Source: Whalleya microplaca
Taxonomy: Eukaryota > Ascomycota > Sordariomycetes > Xylariales > Xylariaceae
Length of the DNA stretch: 64,000 nucleotides
Direction: 5' to 3'
Assembly (NCBI GenBank): GCA_022497155.1
Contig: MU385723.1
Coordinates: forward strand, 849,597-913,596
The position numbers and the translations under genes are program-made. The stretch's first letter is position 1; every line of letters begins with the position of its first letter. Of this stretch, positions 11,551 to 22,490 are shown in pieces. The notes under the pieces were generated by a model. The model was not told where the DNA came from. It made no database searches and saw only the letters and a program-made list of their open reading frames with translations.

Positions 11551-12622
11551 ATGGCTCTAGGATCTCTTCCCCGATTTCGAAAGCGAACTGCTGCAGCTGG
11601 CTCTCCAGACGTTCTGAAGGAGACCTCTCAACCAAGCATACCTGATCCGGCTACCTTGAAGCGAGCAACCAGGACACGGCAAAATGCTATTATCGTGTCA
11701 TGTTTCTGCTACCTAGTCGCTATCGTATTCCTCATCTTGGTGAGTATCAGATCTTTCAATTTAGCATTTAGCATTGCGCATTGCTAACTGTTTGGGACTA
11801 CCAGGTCGAGATAGGAAATACCAAGGGTACGCGGGTCTTGGGTGATATATACTTTTTCAAGCTTGACCTTTCCGACATTCTTCCCCAGGCAGTACCGACG
11901 ACCTTGTCATTGCAGAACTCGATCGCACGAACTTTGGGTCTCCATGATTTCTACCAAGTAGGCTTGTGGAATTTCTGCGAAGGCTATGAAACCGAGTATG
12001 TTTAACTCCCTGTGCCCGCCAACGTTTTCATAGGATCCTAGCTTACACATTCGTCAGTGGCATTACTTACTGTTCGACTCCGACTAAACTCTTCTGGTTT
12101 AATCCAGTAGAGATCTTGTTGAACGAGCTCTTCGCTGGGGCTTCGATCGCTTTGCCGTCAGAGGTGAACGACATCCTGAACATTCTTCACATTGCATCAA
12201 ATATCATGTTCGGCTTTTTCCTGGTCGGCCTGCTCCTGGACTTTGTTTTGATGCTGCTCTGCCCAGTCGTACTATACTCACGATGGTGGAGTCTTCCATT
12301 TGGCATCTTGGCCTTCGTATCCACCCTATTGGTCTTGGTAGCCACGGTTCTTGGTACTGCCATGTCATTGATATTCAAGTACGCGTTAACATCGCAGACG
12401 GACCTCAACGTTAGCGCCGATGTGGGCGTCAAGATGTTTGCGTTCATGTGGATAGCTACGGGATTCACGCTGGTTGCCTTCCTCATCAATTCGTGCTTGG
12501 GCTGCTACTGCACATCGCGCCGCGACATGCGTACTGGGCGAAAGGGCGGGAAACGTCTCAATCCCACTCCTGACAGCACCCCTGACAGCGAGAAAGGCCA
12601 GAAGCCGGCTACACACGAGTAA
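11551..12622 (+). CDS. SUR7/PalI-family four-helix plasma membrane protein
   Basis: Three exons, 11551-11739, 11805-11995 and 12058-12622, with introns of 65 nt (GTGAGT, branch GCTAAC) and 62 nt (GTATGT...CAG), give 314 residues. TM1 starts at about residue 46 (a Cys/Val/Ile-rich stretch ending exon 1). A long extracellular loop follows with the WNFCEGY and ITYCS Cys pair and FWFNPVEI, the hallmark loop of the SUR7/PalI family. TM2 to TM4 follow at about residues 168-192, 202-228 and 252-275, then a basic, Pro/Ser-rich cytosolic tail. Family members organise eisosome/MCC patches or act in pH sensing at the plasma membrane. PalI-type proteins have much longer tails, so a SUR7-like role is preferred. 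The start ATG is followed at once by a basic, Ser/Pro-rich cytosolic segment. Confidence 0.85.
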
Positions 12623-13935
12623 ACGGTCACATTGGAAAGCAGGGTTGGAAAGGAGACTTAAACAGAAGAGTTAACAGCCTGGGAAAAGCCAGCCCGGGGA
12701 TTTGTCGATCGGGGCTAAATAAAACTATGTTTAAGGATACTAAAGAGGTGGGAATATGGTATGCGATTGGGCCTAAATAGTTATTAATTTATACACTAGG
12801 AGTTAGCCTGGAAGGGTAGGATGTTAGTTCTACTCTAATTAGTTTAACAAGAATAAGATAATATATTTTATCCCTCTGAAATAAGCCATACTTGCAGAAT
12901 AAATAGTCTGCTATAGTGAGAGTATAATAGGGGAGACCGTGCAAGAGAATACGCGTAGTCCGTACAGTTTACAATTACGGACTGCTTGATAGAACCGTAA
13001 GTGCCTGTTTTGGATGGATTGCACCGTTTCAGATGGTTAGAGTCGGGAGATCCTAGGACCGTAATTGACCCATGTGACTCTTACCTAGAAATTTAGCCTT
13101 CATTTCTCCGCGTGACTAATCATAATTCCTCGCCCCAAAGCCAAATAACATTCGACTCCCGCCTACTTTTCTCAATCAGCATTCCTTCTCTTTTCCCGCA
13201 CCTCTTTCTCATCTTTACAACTCTCACCCCATCCTCCACCGTTCTTCTTCGACGTTGACCTTGACGAACACCGGTCGCTGCGATTCTTCGGTGATACTAC
13301 TAATCATATTTTCGTCGTTTGCCATCGCGCACTTACCCTTTTGATAAATCCGCTACTGCTGCGGCTTTTTCGATTGATTACATCCATTCGGCAACTCGCA
13401 GTCTCGATTCTCCCTTCTGCCGTGAGCGATGGTCGGCTAATTCATCGTGGACTAATTTGCGTTCAGTGAATATCCTCGTAGGGTAGGCAGGAGGTTTCGG
13501 TCTAACAAGACGAGATTGATTTCGTTGATTTGGTTGAGGTGTGGACTTGGGAGGAATTACTGCCTTGTCATCGCTCGAGCTGATTTGGTGGATTAATCCG
13601 CCTATCGCTTTGTACATCATTCTCCTTTTTTCTTATCTGGAGCGTGAACTCCCATTGTTCTCTCAAGTACAAACTAAATTGATACCCGTCCATTTTCTTG
13701 CCAGCTGGTTCTTGAAGAATACGAGAGTCACCATAGCCCACATACCTCAACAAGCAGCAAACACAATTACAGATCCGTCAGCTTGCGAACGATCAGCAAT
13801 ATCTTGCGCTTGATATATTTCACACCTGACTTCTAGTACCACGCTCTACTCGAGGCTCAATACGAGTTTCGCTGCACACACTCTTCCACTTCCCCAAACT
13901 ATTGTAACGGTTGAGACATATCACATAATATCATC
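12623..13935. other. Intergenic region with the probable long leader of mpe1
   Basis: The first 500 bases are AT-rich 3' flank. From about 13100 the plus strand becomes strongly CT-rich (TTCTC/TCTTT tracts) and stays so toward 13935, which is usual for fungal promoters and long 5' leaders. A 90-codon frame at 13541-13813 has no motif. No separate gene is supported. Confidence 0.55.
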
Positions 13936-15909
13936 ATGACTTCATCTGTGTTCTTCAAGTTCAAGTCCCAGAAGGAGCCGTCGCGTGTCGAATTTGATGG
14001 TACTGGCATCTCAGTTTTCGAACTCAAGCGTGACATTATCATCAAGAGTGGCTTAGGCGATGGTACTGACTTTGACCTTGCCATCTATTCCGAAGATGGC
14101 AGCGAAGGTAAATATTAGCTACATAAACTCGATATCATTGTGCTAACAATTTCGTAGAATATGACGATGATACCACGATCATTCCTCGGTCGACTACGGT
14201 CGTTGCTCGCCGGCTTCCCCCGCAAAAGCCCGGCGCCGGCCGGGCTGCTCGATATGTCTCTGGAAAAATGCCAGCTAGTGCGAAGAATTCGACCCGACGG
14301 GAGACTGTAGCGAAAGCAGCGAAGCCTGCCACGACCGGTCTTACGCAGATGAGCACGGCATTGACTGAGGAGGAAAAGATGGCGGCAATGTTTCAGGCTC
14401 AGTCCGATCAATGGACACTCCAGCAAGAAGAGATGTCTCAGTAAGTAAAAAACCATGGAGATGATATGGTTAGATCCTTTGCTAACTTGTTACAGTCAAG
14501 CAGCAGTGTACAAGCCAGGTTCGAAGAAACCTGCCAATGTTCCCGATCACGACCCCCCGAACGGCTACATTTGCTATCGATGTGGCCAAAAAGGTCACTG
14601 GATCCAAGTCTGTCCTACGAACGATGACCCCAATTTTAATGGTGGCCATCGTGTCAAGCGTACAACAGGAATCCCTCGCTCGTTCCTCAAGACCGTAGAC
14701 AAAACGACGCTTCAGCAGACGGGTACGGACGGCGAGAAGATCAAGCCTCCGGCTGGTGTCATGGTTAATGCAGAAGGAGATTTTGTAATTGCTGAGCCTG
14801 ACCAGGCCTCATGGGAACAGTACCAAGCAAAGACGAAGTCATCAGCAGCTGCCCAGAAAGCGGCTTCTGCCGAGGACAGGGAAATTGAGGAGAAGGGCTT
14901 GTTGTGCTCCATCGACAAAAGGATGTTCATAGATCCAATGAAGACACCATGTTGTGAGAAGACGTATTGCAATGAATGCATTACCAATGCTCTCATTGAG
15001 AGCGACTTCATATGCCCAGGCTGCCAGTCTGAGGGTATACTAATTGATGATCTTAAAGCGGACGACGAGGCTTCTACTAAGATGCAAGACTTTCTCAAGG
15101 AGAAAGAATCAAGCAAGGCTAAGGAACGATCCCAGACCCCGCCTGCAGTCAAGTCTCCCTCACAAACGCCTTCTGAGAAGGAGAAGGAGAAGGTGACGCC
15201 ACAAGCAGAGCTGCCTAAGGACCAACAACCTACTGCTCCAGAGGAGACTAAACCCCCTACGCCACCCTCAACAGCAACTAAACTACCCTCTACATATATA
15301 ACGAAGAAATCAACGACCCCCATAAATTCAACCAAGAAACCGGTAACTCCCAATCCTGTCTCGGCTGCCAATGGAACATCTAAAAACCAAGAGACTTTGA
15401 AAGATGCGACTTCCAAGAAGAGACCAGCAGAAGAATTGATGGAGAATCCTAAAATCCCCAAGGGTCCGAAGGCCATGCAACGAGCGCAAGAGGTCAAAGG
15501 TACGCCAAATATGCCGCAACAAGGCATGAATGGCATGATGCCTAACATGATGCAATTTCCTCCGAACGGCATGAACGGCTTCAATCCACCTAACATGAAC
15601 ATGGCCATGATGATGGGTATGAATCCCATGATGATGAACCCAATGATGGGTATGGGCCCAGGTTTCAACCCGGCAGGCTTTCAGGGTATGAACCCTAACG
15701 GCATGTTCGGAGGAAACCTTGGAGGCATGAATATGGGTAACATGAACAGCATGGGCGTCAACAGTGGGTTTAACAACCAACAGCCAATGAAACCGAACTT
15801 CACCACGCCCAACAATGACGATGATGCTTACTTCCGCAAGCCTGTCAACCCTGGACGCCATCAGAACCGACAGCGGAGAGTCCGGCCAAGTGACTACAGG
15901 GAACTGTAA
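13936..15909 (+). CDS. mpe1: Mpe1/RBBP6-like subunit of the cleavage and polyadenylation factor
   Basis: Three exons, 13936-14107, 14158-14440 and 14496-15909, with introns of 50 and 55 nt (GTAAAT and GTAAGT donors, GCTAAC-like branch sites, TAG and CAG acceptors) give 622 residues. Domains in order are an N-terminal ubiquitin-like DWNN domain (about 1-80, starting MTSSVFFKFKSQKEP), a CCHC zinc knuckle CYRCGQKGHWIQVC at about 178-191, and a RING/U-box-like C4C4-type finger at about 289-330 (CSIDKRMF, PCCEKTYC, CPGC). A Pro/Thr/Lys-rich linker and a Met/Asn/Gly-rich low-complexity tail from about residue 494 follow. Mpe1 is an essential nuclear CPF subunit that activates the endonuclease in mRNA 3'-end processing; the RING suggests E3 ligase activity. 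DWNN plus knuckle plus RING in this order is diagnostic. All metal ligands appear intact. Confidence 0.94.
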
Positions 15910-17577
15910 AGCCTTGGTTAGGCAAGAACATACATCATTGGACTTGCTTCACTGCATATATATGATTAAGATTCCCATCTGGGCAAATTCCCATCTTCCT
16001 TACGCCTCACGATTGTACATTACACGAAAAAAACATTCCGGAAAGCATTTTGATCAACAGGTCGGTCACCCGTCGGCGTTGGGCGCCCCAGAAACTCGTT
16101 GGGCAGGGAGATAAAGAGAGGCTTGTCATCGGTGTATTGGCGTTAGCATCACCAACCATAGACTGCACACAGCCAGTCTCATCAATCGGTTCAGGGTATA
16201 GGGATTAGGGAATTGCCTCTTGTTTTTTTTTAGGGCCGTACCTAAATGATGCGTGTACGAGCCATGGTTCTTTTTTTTCACGGATGACACGGGGGGTGCT
16301 TTCTTGCTTTTCATCTGGAGCTAGATAGGCCAGATACGTACGCACGTTCCTGGTAAAGAGGAATGAAATGAATTGATGATGGATTCGTGCCCCTCACTTT
16401 GTTTTTAAGACCGTGAATAGTGACTTGTATATTGTGATATGTTGCTAGAGGGAGGTCTAACATTTGACTTGCCCTTATTTTAATTAGGACCTTGTGGGCT
16501 TCCAAGTATTTACCAAGTTCTTGGATCCTCGTTTTCTTCCTACAGTAAGCGCTTCATCGTCGTTCATTACGGCCTACGTTGAATAGAAGCCAAGGTTTCT
16601 ACCGGCCGCTCTTTCTATATCGCTCTCCTGATTTAATGTATGGTGTTAGACACGGCGAGACGGAACTATTTACTATGTACTTATATGGGGTGAGCGGTAT
16701 CCCGATTTTAGAACCGCCTCGCGGGTAATATGACTTGGAACATTGAGGGTCGAGATCGCTTTCCTATTGGATTCGAGTACACTAGTTCTAATCAACGACC
16801 AACCTCTCCCTAAATCCATATAATTCTGTTGAAAGTAAGCAGTATTCATCAACTTCTAATTGTCATATATCTATCGTTCATTCACGCAGTCACAATTAGG
16901 CAAGATAAAGGCAAGTAGTTTTTCAATGAATAGATTCAATAGTCCTCTATCCACTATACCGTGGCATCTACAGATATGCTTGACAGTGATTGTAGCCCCG
17001 TGTTCATCTCCCATCCTCCGCGTAGTGGCAAGCCCGGACCTTCACAACAACAGCAATAGGGCCGGTCCGAGGCCAACAAATTGACGTAAAAAACATCCCC
17101 AGGAGCCGCCGCCGTCGGCGCGCGGCTCGCTGTGTTTCGCTGGAGCAGGTCGTGGTTTTCCCCCCCGCGCTCTCGCTAGTTTGCGAGTAGCAAAGCGGAA
17201 GAAGGGAAGAAACCCGTGCTCTGGACATATTGTCTGGACATACGAAACGATCACACGGTCGTCATGAAGAATAAAAAATAATTAGGACGACGACCGTGGG
17301 GGCCGCAGCATCGACCCTGTGGGTGGAGCGCGCGGGCTCGGCGGGCTGATACGCGCAAGAACCAGCTTGTGGTACGAAGCCCGCCATAGTGACCCGCGCT
17401 GATGCAATGTAACAACAAGACGGGGCAGAGCAACCAAAAAAGGGTTGGTGCTTCATGCCCGCGTAAATGAGCGAACGGCCGTGATAGGTATTACCTTCTA
17501 TCTTCGGGCCTTCTGGCGAATTAATGTGCTGCTTGGTGTGGTTGGTGATGGGATCCCCTCCCCGGGAATCAAGTCAT
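15910..17577. other. Convergent intergenic region between mpe1 and the esdC-like gene
   Basis: Holds the 3' flanks of two converging genes. The stretch 17080-17440 is GC-richer, but its small minus-strand frames are Arg/Pro/Ala-rich chance frames without motifs. No RNA gene is recognised. Confidence 0.55.
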
Positions 17578-18441
17578 TCACGAGCGGACGACGATGCCGT
17601 TGCGGCGGGAGCTGCGCTCGACGTACTCCTCCTCGTCGCTGGAGCAGCCGCTCTCATACTCCTCGTCACTGTAGCCGCAGCGGGTGCCGCCGCAGTCGAT
17701 CTTGACGCGGTCGCCCTTGCGGGTGATGCCGTAGCGCTCGCAGGTGCAGCTGCTGCAGTCCGAGGCGGGCGTGCTGTAGCCGGAGAGCGAAGAGCTGGGC
17801 GATGAGCTGTCCGAGCGGTAGGACAGGCTGGAGCCGGAAGACGAGACGGGGGACGTGGAGAAGTCCGAGATGACGTCCTCGTCGTCGAGGTCGGCGCTGC
17901 CAAAGCGGGCGGTCAGTTCCTCAATGGCTCCGTTCTCGTAGTAGTCGACATCTAGGATGTGACGGGTGGCGTGGGGTGACATTGGCTTTGGGGCCACGAT
18001 CTGCGAGGTGGAGAGCGGGCGGCCCTTGGGAATGTCGAGGGCCAGGGAACCGCGCTTGGAGGAACGGTGCTTCTCGCGCGAAGATGACGAGGAGTGCCTT
18101 GACGAGCTCTTGCTGGAGCTGTGAGACTTGGATGAAGACTTGCTTGACTTGGGGACATCGAGAATGTTCAGTTCTCGGCCGGTAGTGGGCTCGACGGTCG
18201 AGGCCTCACTGGGGTTGTGCGCAACGTGGTATCCATCAATGATGTAGTAGTACCAGTATCGCTGACCAGCCTCGAGGTTGCCTTGAAATCGGAATGTGCC
18301 CTTCCACGAACCAGACTTGCTGGAAGACTTGTCCTTGGAAAGGGGGATCTGGCCAACGTAGTTGTCCCAGGAACCGAGCAGATGGACGGACTTAACGCCG
18401 GAAGAAACGCGAAGAGAGAAAGATAGCTGGATGGTCGCCAT
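17578..18441 (-). CDS. esdC: EsdC-like protein with an N-terminal glycogen-binding (CBM48/AMPK1) domain
   Basis: A single exon of 287 residues. The N-terminal 90 residues form a CBM48-type glycogen-binding fold like that of AMPK beta subunits: GVKSVHLLGSWDNY (W25), then SWKGTFRF, then a YWYYYIIDGYHVAHNPSE segment with the carbohydrate-facing aromatics. A long Ser/Lys-rich low-complexity linker follows (about 97-130), then an acidic segment (DVDYYENGAIEELTARFG) and a Cys-containing tail (SDCSSCTCERYG, CGGTRCGY). This layout matches EsdC of Aspergillus nidulans, an early sexual development protein, which many fungal annotations label a GTP-binding protein even though no G-domain motif is present here. 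The kinase-interacting C-terminus of true AMPK beta is missing. The upstream 18442-18780, with T- and A-rich tracts, probably holds the leader. Its developmental role here is inferred from the family. Confidence 0.8.
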   Translation of the reverse strand: MATIQLSFSLRVSSGVKSVHLLGSWDNYVGQIPLSKDKSSSKSGSWKGTFRFQGNLEAGQRYWYYYIIDGYHVAHNPSEASTVEPTTGRELNILDVPKSSKSSSKSHSSSKSSSRHSSSSSREKHRSSKRGSLALDIPKGRPLSTSQIVAPKPMSPHATRHILDVDYYENGAIEELTARFGSADLDDEDVISDFSTSPVSSSGSSLSYRSDSSSPSSSLSGYSTPASDCSSCTCERYGITRKGDRVKIDCGGTRCGYSDEEYESGCSSDEEEYVERSSRRNGIVVRS

Positions 18442-20548
18442 TTTGATTAATTTGTTATTGCAAAAATTGTCGTTTCTTGGAATTTCAAGGGGCCTTGAGC
18501 AAGGAAAAACTAGTTTCTTGTTTTATTAGGGGTTTTCGGTGATGTTGACTTGGGATTTAGTTGACCGGCAACTGGTTGTAGAGTATGATTTTTTGGTATT
18601 AGTTGGTAATTAGGACGTAAGAGCACAGCTCTCCGTTAAACAAAAACGAAAAAAAGGGGGGAGAGAAAAAACGAAAAACTAGTTTTAGGGGTTTGAATGC
18701 TTGCTAAGGAAAGAAAGAGAGGAAAGGGAACGAAGAGAGGCAGGCTGGGTCATATTATATGAATGGCGGCCGTAAAGGGAGGCCAGGGTGGTAGCCCATA
18801 TTCAGACCATCACGTAGACGGCGTTGCCAACAACTTACCGAGTACCTACACTCAGCACAAGCACGGCAGCTAGGAAGTGCGGGTCCGTCCACCTGGGATG
18901 GGACCGAAGCTTTCATCCATGTGTTTGGCTAGTAACATGCACACCAACTCGGAGTAATATTACTCGAGCACCCATTTCACATTCCCAAGGCGGCCACAAG
19001 AGCCTTGGGTGCAGGTATGGAGCACTGCACGTTGGGCGGTTAAGCAGAATGAGGGACGGTCAGAGACTCAGAGAAACATGGGTACAGTAGTACAAACCCT
19101 GAGCAATAAATAGAAATCACAGGAGCACAGGCGGGAGGCCAGGTCAAGCTAGCCGGAAAAAGATGACTCGGCGTCTAAAAGCCTGTGATGATTGGCTGGT
19201 AGCCACCTGCCGGCAACCAATACCAGCTTCCGCTTATCATCCATCACACGCTGGACACAACGAACCAATCAGGCCGGCGCAAGCCCCTCTCCGTCGAAGT
19301 GCTCTTTTCCCTTTTCACGGGTGCGAAGGACGACAGCATTCACCATGCAGGCCGACGGACGTGACGAACTGACAAGGTCACTCCATGTGGGCGAAGATGC
19401 GTTTCCTGCAAGCGATCATGAGGACATCATTGGCGAAGACCTCAACCCACTTGGCTAGCTTCGAGAGCAAGAAAATCGCACCACTCAGATGGAAGACGTT
19501 GCTGTGCGAAATTAACAAGGCGTTCAGTGCTGGAGGAAGCGGCTCAGTCTTCAAATAAATTAAGTAGGCAATTGTCAAGTGCAATAACTGCATAGTCTGA
19601 CCGCCGCACTCGGGTTCTAATCGCGTCATATAAGTTAGTTGGGCTGATAATGAATGTGGCTGAAGGCCAATGAAACTTTTCAGCCTTTCTACATAGTAGA
19701 ACGGTCGGTTTTCTGGGCTGCTGCTTAGCTCGGGGGATGGGGTTAGCATCGAGGGTCGAAGTGAGCCTTTCCCAGTACTTCAATGCAGGTCATCTCACTA
19801 GCCCCGGCGGGTAGGCAAAGGACGTCACACTGAATCCATATGCACATTAGGCCGAAAGTTCGATAGTAACAGTCCATCTTGGTACCATTTCGATCTCAGG
19901 GTTATGGCGGAAGTTTAGACGGACTCAAAGAAACATGGAATGGGTATGGGGAAGCCTGAAGGACGGGGAGGGCTGGGAGGTCGGGGAAATCCCGAATGAT
20001 GCTAGTGCCATATGCATATGCAATATGCAATATTCCATAACGGACATGGGCATCTACGTGAGCTGATTGGTTCATGGCATTCCCCTAGTCACATGACCGA
20101 CTCTAGCAAGGCGCCTGTAATGCAATGCAGTCGGTGATCTTCACCTCTACCTACAGCACATCCCCGCCGCCGGCTCACCTGCCTGCCTCAAAAGTTTAGT
20201 GTCTCTTGTTCAAGTTGACGAAGCTCGGCTACATCCACAATAGCCGGCTCTCCACCAAGATTTATCATAGATCGGAGCTTCCGGTAATAGTTAGGGGTTG
20301 TCACTTCGCTCCGCTTCCTGGAAGCCTACTAACCGTGTAAGTCCTCGCGCGGGTCTGGTTGCAACTCTACATGTCGCTCTGGCGCCTACTGGCCTCTTAT
20401 ATCCTGCTAGACTCTACAAAGAACCTTGATCTCGGCTGCGACAGTGTGTCTCGTGTGCAGAGAACATGTGTGAAATATGTTGATAAGCGCGTCTCGTCGA
20501 ATATACAGCACATTTGAGCGCGGTAGCCGAGCATTCAAGTGGAGCATC
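18442..20548. other. Gene-poor region upstream of the esdC-like gene
   Basis: The first 350 bases are probably the esdC-like promoter and leader (runs of A, T and G on the plus strand at about 18640-18670). Beyond that, overlapping short frames on both strands (for example 19163-19458 and 19378-19783) lack motifs. Nothing else is recognised. Confidence 0.5.
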
Positions 20549-20997
20549 ATGGCCCCTACTAGTTTTCCCATAGACGAGGATCTTGTCAATTCGGCTAAAG
20601 AGTCCATCAAAACGTATCTGACAGAGTATGACGGCTAGTATGATATCAACCATATCCAGTATATTCTAGGATTGCTAAATACACTCATGAACACTCCCTA
20701 GGTAGAGACACCTGTAAGAGGCCCGCACTCCTCCGCGCCCTTCTCTAGGACGTCGGAGACAAGAAGTATCCGAAGCTAGAGGCAGATGCTTCAAACCTGG
20801 ATTTTGAATTTTTCATCTCTTTGGGGGCTACGGAGCAACTTGCGAAGAGAGTTCAATCGATCTACCTTGATGTCAAGTCTTCGAGCGAGATCAAAGATCC
20901 TGCTCGAGTTCAACAACTGATCAAATCACATACGGAGTTGGCTGTCGTCTAGGATTTTGACCGACTTGATTCCATTGATAGTATGGGGATCGGTTGA
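20549..20997 (+). pseudogene. Unrecognised protein-coding pseudogene broken by TAG stops
   Basis: From ATG 20549 the frame reads MAPTSFPIDEDLVNSAKESI and onward as plausible protein, but it is broken by TAG at 20636 and again near 20699. The reading then continues one frame over from about 20725 (ALLRALL, then KKYPKLEADASNLDFEFFIS, then IKSHTELAVV), with TAG near 20746 and at 20950 and a final TGA at 20995. Third-position GC preference and amphipathic helix patterns look coding. Each TAG sits where CAG (Gln) would fit, the CpA-to-TpA change typical of RIP, while the segment as a whole is not AT-rich. The frame change may mark a lost intron boundary or an indel. The family was not recognised. 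Confidence 0.5.
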
Positions 20998-22490
20998 GTC
21001 TTCACTTTCACGGGTACACAGACAAACCCTTCTGTGATAGATACTTAGGTAAGTAGTAGTCCGTGCTCACTTTACGAGGAACTGGTTACCTACTAAGCAG
21101 TCACAGTCAGTTGTGGAATCCATCATCAATACAACACCCATGCCCATGTTTCCATGGCCGACTCAATTCAATTTTTCACGGCCAACTATTGGCATAAAGA
21201 AGCAACATTATCAAGTGGTCCTTGATCTGAGCTTTGAAGTAGACTGTCAAGTTGACAAGTCCTTCTCTCTTCCACATTATATCTTCCTCGGCATTTTGAT
21301 TGTTTTAGGTACATCATCCCTTTAACAGGCTGCAGGTTGTCGAAGGGAAAAAAGGTCAGAACCAAAAACATATCGCAACTACCAACGTCGAGCAGGTAGA
21401 CGAGGACTATAGCACAAAGTGCCATCTCAACTAGTACATATGTCTAATGAAAACTCAGTATTATCGGTAACGGTTATAATTTTCTCATTATATATTACGA
21501 CGTGTTAGTGAGAGATAAGAGTAAGCTTAAATACCTAGATTCATACATATTCCCATTGCAACAGTACCCCATATTTAGAGAATGTACCACCCAATATGTC
21601 AGAATGTGTTTATTGGATGAGGTTCATTAGTTGGTCGGTATATTCAACGTCGGATAAGGACCGCTGTCTAGCATATCCAAGCCTCTCCAGGGACATGCGG
21701 CTAGGCGGCCTACGGGTTTAAGTCATAATTCACGAAGCTCGAATAGCCTGCGATCGAGACACAGCGATAACAGAACCGAATATGGCCCCCTTTATTGAGA
21801 AAGAGACAATGAAGGTTACTGTCAAACAGAGCTTCAATCCTCTACTTGTGTTATAAGGGAAATTTCAGTTACGGATATCAATTTGGGCCATAAAATTGCT
21901 GACTTAGAGGGGCTGTAGGTAGGGCAGTAATTCAAATCGGGAGGCCGCCTGGCGGCGTGTGAGGCTGCATATATATATCCACTTTCATTTATCCACCATA
22001 CCAATGATATTTAGACGCCATACGATATCCCACAATTCAAACCTTGTTATACGTAGTCGTCGGTTCACCATCGCACCAGTAAACCAACCATCCAGCATCA
22101 GGTAGGCGGTATCTAAGTTATATGCGTTTTTCTTACAATTACAATACCTCTCTATTCTTTCAACATATCTTTAAGTACATTATTTTACAATAGTGCCACA
22201 CCGCTTTATCAAGGGTGCAGTCAATCGAGTCGTTCTCGTGTCTGAATGCCACTGGTCCATCCAAAGACTACATCACACTGATTGTGTGTATAATTATCAT
22301 TTAGGTGCTGCCGTGATCACTACTAGCTCGTCAAAGTAAATCGAGAGTTGTATTATTCTAAGTGATCTTGCTATAGTTGGTGGGAAGATCTCTTTCAAAT
22401 ACTAAGCTCTCGGAACTACTGTCTTGAGCTTTATAAGAAAAAAAAGGGTCCGTAACAATTACCCCTATCGTGACAGTCTACCAGCGTTGT
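20998..22490. other. Intergenic region upstream of the NLR-like gene
   Basis: AT-richer than the gene region, with no supported coding frame. A 70-codon frame at 21113-21325 has no motif. The promoter and leader of the NLR-like gene must lie here. An additional 5' exon cannot be ruled out, but none with a recognisable domain was seen. Confidence 0.5.

Noticed and set aside
20549..20997. Reassigned TAG codon (TAG read as Gln)
   Set aside because: All genuine genes of the window lack internal TAG, and this segment also has a frame break; mutation explains it better.
22470..22490. GTG start before the NLR-like protein
   Set aside because: Nuclear fungal genes use ATG; two ATGs follow at 22491 and 22497.
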